NCBI GenBank assembly: GCA_028820695.1
Contig: JAPPIB010000042.1
Coordinates: 62,001-126,000, forward strand
Source of the DNA: Acidiferrobacterales bacterium
Lineage (GTDB): Bacteria > Pseudomonadota > Gammaproteobacteria > Arenicellales > JAJDZL01
Reading direction: 5' to 3'
Length of the DNA: 64,000 nt
Shown here piece by piece: positions 55,562-64,000 of this stretch. The first letter of the stretch is position 1, and each line of letters begins with the position of its first letter. The notes under the pieces were generated by a model, which was not told the origin of the DNA, ran no database searches, and was given only the letters and a program-made list of their open reading frames with translations. A program made the position numbers and the translations under genes.

Positions 55562-56158
55562 CTATTTTTTGTAGGAACGCTGTTCGGCATCTATTTCCGG
55601 AACCTTGAGCAGACGATCCGATTCCGGCTTTGCCAGTTCTGCGGCGATGTAAGCTGCTCGTTCCGCTATTCCAGGTGGTCGCTCCGGCTGATTTCTCAGA
55701 AATCGTGTCAGCCAGTGAGGCCCTTCAGTAATTTCCGGGTCCAGCTGAAGCGCGGTCACATAATCCTGCAATGCCAGTTCATGATGCCCCATCCGGTCGT
55801 GCAGAATGCCCCGATTGGCATAAGTTCCGGCAAAATTCGGTTCAAGTGCGATGGATTCGTCAAACACCTTGAGGGCGTCTTCAAATCGATCAAGTTGCAT
55901 AAGCGAGCGCGCCCGCCCTCTCATTGCATGGATGTGTCGGGGGTCCTTCCCCAAAGCAGCTTCATACGAACTCAGCGCCCGTGCATAAGCTGCATCCTCG
56001 AACAGTTTGTTCGCTGCGTGATATTCAGTATCTCCAGGCGCACGTTCCTTGAAGAATCCATCATAAATTCCCCATGCCAACCATCCGAGTGCCAACACAA
56101 TCGCTGTGTACTTGAGAAATTGATACAAACGGGGATCCACAGTCGTGTCAACCAGCAT
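55562..56158 (-). CDS. TPR-repeat membrane-anchored protein
   Basis: A 198-residue protein with one N-terminal membrane helix (LKYTAIVLALGWLAWGIYDG) followed by three tetratricopeptide repeats. Repeat signatures are ARALSSYEAALGKDPRHIHA, EDALKVFDESIALEPNFAGT and ELALQDYVTALQLDPEITEG. Such proteins act as periplasmic scaffolds. ATG at 56158 overlaps the end of the upstream small gene by 11 bp, favouring it over the upstream ATG at 56206. The partner proteins are unknown. Confidence 0.78.
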   Translation of the reverse strand: MLVDTTVDPRLYQFLKYTAIVLALGWLAWGIYDGFFKERAPGDTEYHAANKLFEDAAYARALSSYEAALGKDPRHIHAMRGRARSLMQLDRFEDALKVFDESIALEPNFAGTYANRGILHDRMGHHELALQDYVTALQLDPEITEGPHWLTRFLRNQPERPPGIAERAAYIAAELAKPESDRLLKVPEIDAEQRSYKK

Positions 56159-56381
56159 CAAGCAGACGGAAATTGAATAGCATGGAAAATGCAAGACAAA
56201 CGACAATCGCTACGAAATAGGCGCGTCTTTTCTGCCCCTGTAATTCTTCCGGAGAAAGATTTTTTTGGAGTCTTCGTTGCATTCTTCGCACGCTCACAGT
56301 CCAGATCAGCTGCCCTACGGGGTAAAGCAGAGCGGCCGTCATAGCGATTACCCACAGGTAATATGACGTCAGTGCTGACAT
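56148..56381 (-). CDS. Small membrane protein upstream of the TPR gene
   Basis: 77 residues with two membrane helices (YLWVIAMTAALLYPVGQLIW and AYFVAIVVCLAFSMLFNFRL) flanking a basic loop (SVRRMQRRLQKNLSPEELQG). No family recognised. It overlaps the TPR gene by 11 bp and probably forms a two-gene operon with it. Confidence 0.6.
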   Translation of the reverse strand: MSALTSYYLWVIAMTAALLYPVGQLIWTVSVRRMQRRLQKNLSPEELQGQKRRAYFVAIVVCLAFSMLFNFRLLDAG

Positions 56382-56441
56382 TTCGGCTGTTGCTGATCTA
56401 ATGATCGATGGGGGTCGCTTCGTGCTTTGTCAGATTAGAAA

Positions 56442-56467
56442 AAAAGGGAGGATTGCTCCTCCCTTTT
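56442..56467 (-). terminator. Strong rho-independent terminator after the sodium:solute symporter gene
   Basis: AAAAGGGAGGA-TTGC-TCCTCCCTTTT is an 11-bp perfect stem with a 4-nt loop. On the minus strand the stem is followed by seven T, as expected downstream of the symporter gene that ends at 56486. Confidence 0.92.
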
Positions 56468-56485
56468 CTACGCAACAAATGCTGG

Positions 56486-58435
56486 CTAGGCTTGCGATCC
56501 CTCAATGTCTCCAATATCATCCTGGAGCACCTCGATCTCGCTTTCGTGCAATGTGGACATCTCCATCTTGTAAGCAAGAAACCACATCATGCCGACACCA
56601 AGTACCCACCAGAGTATCTGCCAGGCCCATATTGAAGGCATTCCAAAGAGCCATGTTGCGGCATCATTGGGGTTGCCGAAAATTGTGTTTCCGATCACAG
56701 CACCGGGACCAATTCCGAAGAAGAACCAGACCAATGTGATAATCCACGCGATGGGAAGCATTCCTCGCTTGGCAGCGGATAAACCCGCATGTTCTGCCAA
56801 GAAGTCGTGATACTTCATCTTGTGCGCATAGTCGGCTTTATTCTGGGTCATCGAAGACACAATAATCGCGACACCCAGATTGAAGATGATTCCCCATCCA
56901 GCCGAGTGGATTGTCCACGGCCATCTACCCCAGGCAGTGATGCCGAGATTCTGACCAACTGCTTCAGTACAGACCACAGCGACCAGTCCGACAGCAAGTC
57001 CGATATTGATACCGGCCCGCGTCAGCCACGGAAAATAGCATACTGCAAGCAAGGCCGGCCACATCTGAAATCCGAAAGCGACTGCCAGGCCGCCCAGCAG
57101 AACCAAAGCATCTGTGGATGTGGTTGCGACAACGAGTGCTGCAAAAACAATGATGGCAACACCAATTCGACCAAACAGTTTCTGCTGGCTGTGCGTAACG
57201 TTCGGCATGACGAAGTGCTTGAGCAGATCACGTGTAAGCATCGCACCGGCAGTTGACATGTATGCCGCACCAGTTGACTGCATCGCAGCCAGTGCACATA
57301 CCGACAATAACCCAACAAGCCATGGTGCAGTTTCCTGCATGACCCTGATCAACTGTGGCACCAACATTCCTTGCTTGCCCGCTGAATCCATCAGGTCTTT
57401 GCCGCCCAAGCCTGCCTGGAGAACATTGTTGGTAGCGTCTGGATATGCCGCAAGATATGCGGTATCGGCACCAAGAAAGTGTCCGCCCATGCCCTGCATG
57501 GCGGCAAAGAAGAATAGAATGAATCCGATTCCAAGGGACGAGGCCCACACCTGCTGAGGTGCAAACGGCTTGGGATCGTGATTCGAAAACGCCCACATTG
57601 AAAACGCTGGGGAGGATTGAATTCCCATCAGCGCGAACATGTAGGACAGAATCATGATTCCGGTCCATGCGCCACCGACGGCTGACGGACCGGACGAGAC
57701 GAATTGGATTACACCAGGTACCGCAATGTAATGACTGTATCCGTCGAGAGTTCGTTTCTCATCCAATGCAGCCAGATTTGCTATACCTTCGTTCAGTTCC
57801 GTCCATCCGCCTACCAGATTCAACGAAATGATTCCAATGACAATAATACCCAGCGCCAGCAGAATGCATTGCAAGGTATCAACGTAAGCCACAGCCCTCA
57901 AGCCACCTGACGCGACATAAATGAACACCACGGCAGAGAGCAGCCACATGCCGACATTGACTCCCAATGCGCCATCTGTAAGAACATTAAACAAAAATCC
58001 TGAAGCCCTGAGCTGGACTCCCAGGTAGGGAACCGAGAAACACAGTGCGACAAGAACAACCAGAATCCGAATCAGATCGGATTTGAAATAGTGCGACAGC
58101 ATTTCTCCGGGTGTAACAAAACCAAATCGTTTCCCCAGCATCCACTGTCGTTTAAGAAAGATTACACCCGTAAACGGAATCGTAATCGCATAGAAAGCGG
58201 CGTAGGCGTACTGAAACCCATCTCGATACAACAAACCCGGATGTCCCACGAAAGTCCATCCGGAAAATGATGTGGCCGTCGCGGCCAGTACGAATACCCA
58301 CAGGGACAAACGCCGGCCTGCAATGAAATAATCACTTGCAGTCCGGGCTGACATTGCACCCCGAATGCCCCAGTATATGCAGTAGACCCAATATAGAACT
58401 ACGAATATAAATAACCAGACAATTTTGGCGTCCAA
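56486..58435 (-). CDS. Sodium:solute symporter family transporter
   Basis: The 649-residue transporter of the SSS family (acetate, proline or betaine-type) has about 13 hydrophobic helices. The first is VWLFIFVVLYWVYCIYWGIR, followed by ASDYFIAGRRLSLWVFVLAA, the typical helix 1-2 motif. The TATSFSGWTFVGHPGLLY segment and the AVAYVDTLQCILLALGIIVI region match the sodium-binding fold. The C-terminal 150 residues extend beyond the minimal SSS core. Substrate cannot be read; a carboxylate or quaternary ammonium compound would fit the neighbouring demethylation genes. A 20-bp palindrome lies 66 bp above the start and a strong terminator follows. Confidence 0.88.
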   Translation of the reverse strand: MDAKIVWLFIFVVLYWVYCIYWGIRGAMSARTASDYFIAGRRLSLWVFVLAATATSFSGWTFVGHPGLLYRDGFQYAYAAFYAITIPFTGVIFLKRQWMLGKRFGFVTPGEMLSHYFKSDLIRILVVLVALCFSVPYLGVQLRASGFLFNVLTDGALGVNVGMWLLSAVVFIYVASGGLRAVAYVDTLQCILLALGIIVIGIISLNLVGGWTELNEGIANLAALDEKRTLDGYSHYIAVPGVIQFVSSGPSAVGGAWTGIMILSYMFALMGIQSSPAFSMWAFSNHDPKPFAPQQVWASSLGIGFILFFFAAMQGMGGHFLGADTAYLAAYPDATNNVLQAGLGGKDLMDSAGKQGMLVPQLIRVMQETAPWLVGLLSVCALAAMQSTGAAYMSTAGAMLTRDLLKHFVMPNVTHSQQKLFGRIGVAIIVFAALVVATTSTDALVLLGGLAVAFGFQMWPALLAVCYFPWLTRAGINIGLAVGLVAVVCTEAVGQNLGITAWGRWPWTIHSAGWGIIFNLGVAIIVSSMTQNKADYAHKMKYHDFLAEHAGLSAAKRGMLPIAWIITLVWFFFGIGPGAVIGNTIFGNPNDAATWLFGMPSIWAWQILWWVLGVGMMWFLAYKMEMSTLHESEIEVLQDDIGDIEGSQA

Positions 58436-58500
58436 CTTGACTTACCTCGCTAACTTGTGAAAGCGAATCATTTCGCCATTTTTATTGTTTTAATAATAGT

Positions 58501-58520
58501 TGTGCAACGGGAATTGCACA
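58501..58520. promoter_or_regulatory. 20-bp palindrome upstream of the symporter gene
   Basis: TGTGCAA-CGGGAA-TTGCACA is a perfect 7-bp inverted repeat 66 bp above the symporter start codon. The half-site type (TGTGCAA) resembles sites for GntR- or LysR-like regulators, and it probably controls the symporter. No regulator gene is linked. Confidence 0.5.
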
Positions 58521-58719
58521 GCAAATTATAGTTGAATTCCAATGGGTCAGTTTTAGAAGTTGAAAATTGCGCAAACCCCGAAAAGAACTTCCGGAATCGT
58601 GCAGATTTCGTTGGCATGCACAATCCAGAGCCTTGGTTGGTTGCGAATCCGACTTCACCGACGATCAGCCCGGTCGGGCTTTTGCTGCTTGTCGTGATTG
58701 TTCGTAATGCGCCCTGTAT

Positions 58720-58758
58720 CAATCTGAAAAAAAAGCGGGGTGTGACGCCCTTTTTTCA
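58720..58758 (-). terminator. Terminator-like inverted repeat after livF
   Basis: CTGAAAAAA and TTTTTTCAG (arms of 9) enclose AAGCGGGGTGTGACGCCC, in which GGG can pair with CCC. Read on the minus strand after livF, it ends in a run of eight T. It is a fair, not perfect, rho-independent terminator. Confidence 0.65.
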
Positions 58759-58759
58759 G

Positions 58760-59635
58760 TCATCCACCCAGAAATAATTCACCGACTTTGGGGTTTGCCA
58801 GTAGTTGGTCGCCTGTCCCCGCGATTGCCAGTTCTCCGGATACCAGAACATAGCCAATATCAGCGAATTCAAGTCCTTTTTTTGCGTTCTGCTCGACCAT
58901 AATTATGGTTTTGCCTTCCTTATGCTGCAGATCAGAAAGAATCTCAAACACCATATCGATGAATCTGGGTTCCAGACCGATTGATGGCTCATCGACCAGG
59001 AGCAGCTGGGGTTCCATCACCAGAGCGCGGGTGATTTCCAGCAGTCTGCGCTCTCCTCCCGACAGGACTTTTGCCTGGTGTTTGCGCCTTGCGGCCAAAC
59101 GAGGATATCTGTCGAGAATAGCTTCGGCCGACTGCTTGGCTTGCGCAGGCTGATCTTTTAGAAATCCGCCCATCCACAGGTTTTCCTCAACTGTCATGCT
59201 GGGGAATATTGACTTATCCTGCAGAATATATGCGATACCCGCGTCAGCGAGTTTCTGGTTCGGTGTCAGTTTTGTAACGTCCGCTGCATTGGAACCCGAA
59301 CCGATCCTGATAGATCCGGAGAAGATACTTGTAAATCCAAAAATAGAATGCAGGATTGTCGATTTTCCGGCACCATTGGGTCCTATTAGACACAGAGACT
59401 GGCAGTGTCCGACACGCAAGTTGAAGTTGTGCAGAATTTCCATTTTGCCGTATCCGGCATTGAGGCTGTCAATGGAGACAAAGGGTTCGTTTCCAGCCAG
59501 TTGATCAAGCTCATCAATCGAAACATGCTCTGCAATCTGTGCAGCCTGTCGGGTGACCTCATCAACAGAGATCACAGCGTCAACGCCTCCCTCCTCGTAG
59601 GTTTTTGCTTCGCTGGATTTGGACGAATGAGTCAT
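58760..59635 (-). CDS. livF: Branched-chain amino acid ABC transporter ATP-binding protein LivF
   Basis: The second ATPase of the Liv-type importer. The ABC domain begins near residue 52 (FVSIDSLNAGYGKMEILHNF) and includes Walker A LIGPNGAGKSTILH, signature LSGGERRLLEITRALVMEPQ and Walker B LLLVDEPSIGLE. The 291 residues exceed the usual 230-240 because of a 50-residue N-terminal extension (acidic, YEEGGVDAVISVDEVTRQ) that I do not recognise. It is the last gene of livKHMGF, 17 bp after livG. Confidence 0.92.
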   Translation of the reverse strand: MTHSSKSSEAKTYEEGGVDAVISVDEVTRQAAQIAEHVSIDELDQLAGNEPFVSIDSLNAGYGKMEILHNFNLRVGHCQSLCLIGPNGAGKSTILHSIFGFTSIFSGSIRIGSGSNAADVTKLTPNQKLADAGIAYILQDKSIFPSMTVEENLWMGGFLKDQPAQAKQSAEAILDRYPRLAARRKHQAKVLSGGERRLLEITRALVMEPQLLLVDEPSIGLEPRFIDMVFEILSDLQHKEGKTIIMVEQNAKKGLEFADIGYVLVSGELAIAGTGDQLLANPKVGELFLGG

Positions 59636-59652
59636 GTCGCGATCTGACGGAA

Positions 59653-60396
59653 TCAGTGGGTGCCAAGGTAGGCATCAATGACGCTCTGATTGTTTTGGAT
59701 GTCATTCGGTGAGCCTGATGCGAGCAGCTTGCCGTGCGCAAGGCAGTAGATGGTGTCGGCGAGATTCATGATGACCCGCATATTGTGTTCGATTACGAAC
59801 AGCGTAATGCCAAATTCCTGATTGGCTTTTTTCAATCTGTCAATCAGACCGTTGATTAGAGTTGGATTGATACCTGCGGTCGGTTCGTCCAACAGCAAGG
59901 TGCTGGGTTCGTTCATCAGGGCCATGGCGAACTCCAGCAGTTTCTGTTGGCCAAACGAAAGCGACCCTGCGGTCAGATAGCGTTTTTCGTAGAGTCCTAC
60001 AAACTCCAGCAGGCGACCAGATTTTTCGATGTCCCGTTGGCTGAAACTGCGCAGCGACTCGGCGAATCGCATTTTCCTGTGCGGCATGGAGATCAGCATA
60101 TTCTGTACACAGTTCATTTTCCCATAAATGCGCGTTTGCTGAAATGTGCGAATCAGTCCCATGCGGGCGATTTCCTGTACCGATCGTTTTGATATTTCCT
60201 GCCCGTCGAAACGTATGGCTCCGCTATCGATGGGGTGATAGCCGACGATTGAATTGAAAAGAGTGGTCTTTCCAGACCCGTTCGGTCCGATCAATCCCGT
60301 AATGCTTCCTTGCTCAACGTCCATTGAAACCGCATTATTTGCCACAACTCCGCCGTATGTCTTGGTGACTTGTTCGACTTCGATGATGTGTTTCAT
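59653..60396 (-). CDS. livG: Branched-chain amino acid ABC transporter ATP-binding protein LivG
   Basis: The first ATPase of the importer, 247 residues. Walker A is LIGPNGSGKTTLFN, the signature LSFGQQKLLEFAMALM and Walker B LLLDEPTAGINP. The LivG-specific extension (FVIEHNMRVIMNLADTIYC) is present. The start overlaps the livM stop (ATGA at 60393-60396). Confidence 0.94.
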   Translation of the reverse strand: MKHIIEVEQVTKTYGGVVANNAVSMDVEQGSITGLIGPNGSGKTTLFNSIVGYHPIDSGAIRFDGQEISKRSVQEIARMGLIRTFQQTRIYGKMNCVQNMLISMPHRKMRFAESLRSFSQRDIEKSGRLLEFVGLYEKRYLTAGSLSFGQQKLLEFAMALMNEPSTLLLDEPTAGINPTLINGLIDRLKKANQEFGITLFVIEHNMRVIMNLADTIYCLAHGKLLASGSPNDIQNNQSVIDAYLGTH

Positions 60397-61436
60397 GATG
60401 CAGTCTCCGTGCGGTCAGCCGTCTCGACGCGGATGCCGAACCATGCCGGTCGCACGCGCTGAAGCCAACCCATGAGTCCTTCCCTGAAGTAGACTACTGT
60501 CACGACGATCAATACCCCCAGCGCCACCCATTGCCAGCCTAGCAGGTAGTTCCAGGTCACTTCCTTGAACAGGTGGAATACTATGGCGCCGACGACCGGC
60601 CCCCATAGAGTACCCTTGCCACCCAAAAGCACGCATACGACCATGAAGATACCGAGATTGATAGTCTGGTAGGCAGTTTCCAGAGGTTCGAAATGGATCA
60701 GTTGGAATGCTGATATGCCACCGGCAACGCCGACAAAAAAAGCGGCCATCGACCAAGCCGTGAGTTTATAGCGCATTGTATGAATGCCCATCGCCTCGGC
60801 TTTTTCCTCATCATCCCGAATCGCGTTCAACGCAGCCCCAAAGCGTGTACGGTAAAGCCACTTGGCGAAAACGAATACGCCGACTCCAGTAACTGCGAAC
60901 AGGTAATAGAACATCAGCTTGCCCAATTCCAGGTCATACGGAAACACCGGCAGTGAAATTCCCTGTCCGCCACCCACCCAATCCCAGTTGGATACCAGTT
61001 CGCCCGCCGCGATCGCAACACCAAGAGTGCCAATCGCAAAATAAGGTCCGCGCAGTCCAAAGGTGACATAGCCGATAATCACGGCACAGATCGCACAGAA
61101 AAGTCCGGCTCCGATAATCCCCAGAAAAGCGCCAACAAAGTATTCAGTGTCTGAGAACTCATAAACGGTGTCGCTGAACGCATTGGTGTAATCTCCTACG
61201 TCAAAGGGTATGGCAATGGCTATGACAGCTGCAACGTACATTCCCGTACCATAGAAGAATATATTGCCGAGCGAGTTGTATCCCATTTGTCCGCCCGTAA
61301 TGTCCCATGTGATTGCAACGATGATCATCAGCCAAAGGGTGGCAAGCTGAGTTTTCAGGTCTCCGAATATGAATGGTGCTGTCAGCGTAAACATCACCAG
61401 CCCGGCGTAAATCAGAAGTCGTCGCGGTCTTGTCAT
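60393..61436 (-). CDS. livM: Branched-chain amino acid ABC transporter permease LivM
   Basis: The second permease of the Liv importer, 347 residues with about nine to ten membrane helices. Motifs are GQMGYNSLGNIFFYGTGMYV, GLRGPYFAIGTLGVAIAAGE and the coupling segment ALNAIRDDEEKAEAMGIHTM. ATG at 61436 begins MTRPRRLLIYAGLVMF, 11 bases after the livH stop; a longer upstream frame would read through livH sequence. It is coupled to livG by a 4-bp overlap. Confidence 0.93.
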   Translation of the reverse strand: MTRPRRLLIYAGLVMFTLTAPFIFGDLKTQLATLWLMIIVAITWDITGGQMGYNSLGNIFFYGTGMYVAAVIAIAIPFDVGDYTNAFSDTVYEFSDTEYFVGAFLGIIGAGLFCAICAVIIGYVTFGLRGPYFAIGTLGVAIAAGELVSNWDWVGGGQGISLPVFPYDLELGKLMFYYLFAVTGVGVFVFAKWLYRTRFGAALNAIRDDEEKAEAMGIHTMRYKLTAWSMAAFFVGVAGGISAFQLIHFEPLETAYQTINLGIFMVVCVLLGGKGTLWGPVVGAIVFHLFKEVTWNYLLGWQWVALGVLIVVTVVYFREGLMGWLQRVRPAWFGIRVETADRTETAS

Positions 61437-61447
61437 GTCAACCTTTC

Positions 61448-62359
61448 TTACTGCAGACTTTTTCGGGCGCGTTTTTGCTGCATCATTCTGATCAGCAACA
61501 CGATCAGCAGTAACAATACTGCGACTGCCTGCTGATAGCCGATGCCAAAAATATGCGCGCCGTACTGCTCCAGCGCACCGATGCCCAGTCCCGCTACAAT
61601 CACGCCCGGCAGATTGCCGAGCCCGGCAGCGGTGACAATGACGAAAGCGCGGATTGAGTGTGTGATTCCGTAAAATGGCTGGATTACCCAGACCATGACA
61701 ACGAGGGCGCCTGCGGCACCGCAAATCGCGGAGTTCAGTGAAAATGTGAAAGCGTAGACCTTTTCGGTATTGATACCGAGCACACGGGCGGCGCGCGCGT
61801 CCTGAGCGGTTGCGCGAATCGCCTGACCCATGCGACTGACTTTCATGAATACGACTACAACAACTGCAAGAACTGCAGCAGCCAGCACGCCAACCAGCTT
61901 GGCAATCGGAACATCAATGAACCCATCGGCGAAAAAGAGCGTTTCGTATTTGAGTGCAATAGCCTGGGTGTCGGAACCAAATATCAGATTCAGTACCTGC
62001 GCAATGATGATCGCGATGCCAAACGTAGCCAGCAGCGAGGTGAACAAATCCCGTTCAATCACACGTGAGATCACCAGTTTGTAGATGACCCAACCGATGA
62101 CCCACATTACAGCAAAAGCGCAAAAGACACCGATGAATGGATGAATGCCATGCTGCGAAAGCCACCATGCAACGTAACCTCCAGCGATGACGAGGTCGCC
62201 CTGTGCCAGGTTCTTGACGTTCATGACGCCCCACACCAAAGCCAGTCCGTAGGCGACCAATGCGAACAATGCACCGATCATGATCCCATCGATAACGATC
62301 TTCAGGTTGACGATCGGAAATTGGGAAAGCAATGAAATATTGGAAGCGATCTGATCCAT
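61448..62359 (-). CDS. livH: Branched-chain amino acid ABC transporter permease LivH
   Basis: The first permease, 303 residues and about eight helices. Motifs are VYGLALVWGVMNVKNLAQGD, SLLATFGIAIIIAQVLNLIF and the coupling EAA-like loop RATAQDARAARVLGINTEKV. It follows livK after a 12-bp-stem hairpin, and precedes livM by 11 bp. Confidence 0.93.
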   Translation of the reverse strand: MDQIASNISLLSQFPIVNLKIVIDGIMIGALFALVAYGLALVWGVMNVKNLAQGDLVIAGGYVAWWLSQHGIHPFIGVFCAFAVMWVIGWVIYKLVISRVIERDLFTSLLATFGIAIIIAQVLNLIFGSDTQAIALKYETLFFADGFIDVPIAKLVGVLAAAVLAVVVVVFMKVSRMGQAIRATAQDARAARVLGINTEKVYAFTFSLNSAICGAAGALVVMVWVIQPFYGITHSIRAFVIVTAAGLGNLPGVIVAGLGIGALEQYGAHIFGIGYQQAVAVLLLLIVLLIRMMQQKRARKSLQ

Positions 62360-62397
62360 CGGGGGTATAGGCCGGGTTGCACCGATTGCAGACTTCA

Positions 62398-62432
62398 GTC
62401 AGCTGGGCGCATAACGCATACGCCCAGCTGAC
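62398..62432 (-). other. Stem-loop between livK and livH
   Basis: GTCAGCTGGGCG and CGCCCAGCTGAC form a 12-bp perfect stem with an 11-nt loop, just after the livK stop. Without a T-tract it is not a classical terminator; such stems after binding-protein genes usually protect the abundant upstream mRNA and reduce downstream expression. Confidence 0.75.
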
Positions 62433-62440
62433 AGCTATGA

Positions 62441-63670
62441 TTACTGTCGCGGCCAGTTCAGCTTATGTGAAGCGAACTGTGACGGTGCGACGACGTTGTA
62501 CTCACCATCCTGAATCTGACGCAGCACCATCGGTTTGGCGATATTGTTGCCGAACTCGGAAAACTTGATCTGTCCATAGAATGTAGCCAGGTCAGTCGCC
62601 GCAATGGCATCTCGTACCGCTTCCTTATCCAAGGTGCCTGCACGTTCAAAAGCATCCTTGAAGACGTATACCGCGGCCGAAGCCTGTGCGGTCTGATAAG
62701 GCACTTTCTTGTCGGAGTATTCTGGATAGGAAGTCTTGAAGTCCTGCTCGTAGGTGGAGGCGGTGCCAAAGATTTCGTCGCTGTAAGTCAAAGTTTCGGC
62801 CCACTGAGTCGAACACAGGATATCGTTTGCGGCCTCACCAAAATTACCCACAACATCGGCTGATTCACAGTGCGTAATGGCAATCATCGGAACTGAGACG
62901 TTCTGTTCCTCGATCTGTCGCACAGCAGTCGCCGCGCCCTTGGAGTGCCCGCTTACCACCAACACATCGGGTTTTAGAAGTTTCACCTTGGTCAGGATTG
63001 CACTCATGTCCGAAAGGTCACGTGGCAGTTGCTCATCGACCACAATTTTCATGTTGTATTTAGAGGTATCTTCGAGTACGCCGGCGCGGATGTCCAGTGA
63101 AAATGGATCGTTTTCGACCGCAACTGCAACCTTGACGTCGGACGGGCTCATTCCGGAACCTTCTGCCATTTCCGCTGCCAGCACAACTGCCGATGCCAGG
63201 TATTGCTCTGAAGTTGAGAGCACGGCAAACAGGTACTTATATCCCTGATTGAACAGTGAGCGGCTTGCGCCTTCTGCTTCCACCATCGGAATTTGGTATT
63301 TTTCCGTAACCGGCGCAATGGCTTTGGTGAGTCCGGATGAATACGGACCGAGCATATACTGAACCTTATCCTGGTTGATCAGGCGTTCCGCCAAAGTTGC
63401 GCCTCGGTCACCCTTGGACTCGTCATCATAGTAGATGACCCGAAAGTTGTAACACTTTCCGTCTACCATAATGCCACCGTGTTCCCTGATCTTCTCAATG
63501 GCGAATTCATAGCCATTTTTTGCGTGAACACCGTTGGTAGCATACTTTCCGGTTAAGGAAATGGCTGACCCCAGTACGATTTCATCGCACTCGTCCGCTA
63601 CCGCGGATTGAGCAGCGAACAGTGCCAGAAAACTGACAATAGCCACCCTAAACCAATTGGATATCTGCAT
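62441..63670 (-). CDS. livK: Branched-chain amino acid-type ABC transporter substrate-binding protein LivK
   Basis: The 409-residue periplasmic receptor has a signal peptide (FRVAIVSFLALFAAQSAVAD) followed by the type I solute-binding fold: EIVLGSAISLTGKYATNGVH, YFNFRVIYYDDESK-like strand, QYMLGPYSSGLTKAIAPVTE and MVEAEGASRSLFNQGYKYLF. AAGGAG precedes the ATG. It heads livKHMGF. Such receptors bind leucine, short amides, urea or other small polar compounds, so the substrate is uncertain; two-carbon amine derivatives from the demethylation genes would be possible. Confidence 0.92.
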   Translation of the reverse strand: MQISNWFRVAIVSFLALFAAQSAVADECDEIVLGSAISLTGKYATNGVHAKNGYEFAIEKIREHGGIMVDGKCYNFRVIYYDDESKGDRGATLAERLINQDKVQYMLGPYSSGLTKAIAPVTEKYQIPMVEAEGASRSLFNQGYKYLFAVLSTSEQYLASAVVLAAEMAEGSGMSPSDVKVAVAVENDPFSLDIRAGVLEDTSKYNMKIVVDEQLPRDLSDMSAILTKVKLLKPDVLVVSGHSKGAATAVRQIEEQNVSVPMIAITHCESADVVGNFGEAANDILCSTQWAETLTYSDEIFGTASTYEQDFKTSYPEYSDKKVPYQTAQASAAVYVFKDAFERAGTLDKEAVRDAIAATDLATFYGQIKFSEFGNNIAKPMVLRQIQDGEYNVVAPSQFASHKLNWPRQ

Positions 63671-64000
63671 GATTTACTTTCTCCTTTCAATATGAGTCAT
63701 TGATTCAGTTCTGCATACGGCACAATCAGCGCCCGACATGCGTTGTTGACAATGATTGCGCGCTTTACATTGCACGTGAACACAAAGAGGGGCAATCCGA
63801 CTTGTCTGAGTTGCATTTTATGCTGGTTCCGCTGGCGATTGTCCAATTTTCGAGATTACCGCAATCCTGAGTGCAGTGGTCGATTTATACTTATAAGTTA
63901 TTGTTTATATTCTATTATCTGATTCACGAAATACTTTCTACTAGCGCGGTTGATTTTCAGTTTTTGCTCCATGTTGTCGAATTGAAGGCCGAGTCGCATG
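63671..64000. promoter_or_regulatory. Upstream region of the liv operon and window end
   Basis: The 330 bases above livK contain no recognisable gene. The livK Shine-Dalgarno (AAGGAG) lies immediately above its ATG. Beyond about 63885 the sequence is A+T-rich (TTATTGTTTATATTC). The promoter itself was not identified. Confidence 0.35.

Larger units (their letters stand above)
58436..58759. promoter_or_regulatory. Intergenic region between the symporter and the liv operon
   Basis: About 320 bases hold the symporter's promoter region and the end of the liv operon. The only distinct features are the palindrome at 58501-58520 and the terminator-like structure at 58720-58758. No convincing gene is present. 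Confidence 0.4.

Overview
The window looks like a chromosomal segment of an uncultured, probably marine or host-associated gammaproteobacterium. The evidence is gene order: hda/pgsA divergent from purM-purN-DUF3108, clpS-clpA, the zur-znuBC/znuA locus, and above all nnr-tsaE-amiC-mutL-miaA-hfq-hflX-hflK-hflC-DUF2065-hisZ-purA, which is the classical gammaproteobacterial order. Base composition is moderate (about 50% G+C by eye), except for one strongly G+C-rich block at about 33.45-40.8 kb. No rRNA, tRNA or CRISPR array was recognised. The assignment is an inference; no database was searched.

Layout. 0-3 kb is mobile debris: an IS21 remnant, an intact AAA/DUF4143 ATPase, a DDE-transposase remnant and a type I restriction specificity-subunit remnant. 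3-9.3 kb holds an mttB-family methyltransferase coupled to a flavin/folate demethylase, then a haloacid dehalogenase-like hydrolase and an MFS transporter. 9.3-16.5 kb holds a broken DUF4143 ATPase, ugd, a cupin, a decayed ornithine-cyclodeaminase gene fused to the end of hda, pgsA, and purM-purN-DUF3108. 16.5-23 kb is a catabolic block: a Rieske oxygenase divergent from a second flavin/folate demethylase, a quinone oxidoreductase-like enzyme and a class III aminotransferase with a potentially structured leader. 23-30 kb holds clpA/clpS, a DUF1989 protein and a complete zinc-uptake locus with a near-perfect Zur operator. 30-33.5 kb is a second IS graveyard that has truncated an iron ABC transporter (fbpB) and left a Fur-boxed fbpA. 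33.5-40.8 kb is one giant Calx-beta/Ig-repeat outer-surface gene. 41-54 kb is housekeeping. 54-58.4 kb holds a MOSC protein, small membrane proteins, a TPR protein and a sodium:solute symporter. 58.7-63.7 kb is a complete branched-chain-amino-acid-type ABC operon (livK-H-M-G-F).

How it fits together. Two FAD/GcvT demethylases, an MttB homologue and a GbcA-like Rieske oxygenase suggest growth on N-methylated compounds (betaines, dimethylglycine or sarcosine-like). One-carbon units would go to folate, and the nearby MFS, SSS and Liv transporters could supply substrate; these links are inference.

The most striking observation is that the giant surface gene lacks a usable start in its own frame. 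A well-placed Shine-Dalgarno/ATG start lies upstream in another frame, separated from it by a run of nine C. Loss of one C would fuse the two into one continuous gene of about 2,413 codons. This is the expected architecture of a phase-variable adhesin caught in the OFF state. A non-canonical internal CTG start or a homopolymer sequencing error remain alternatives.
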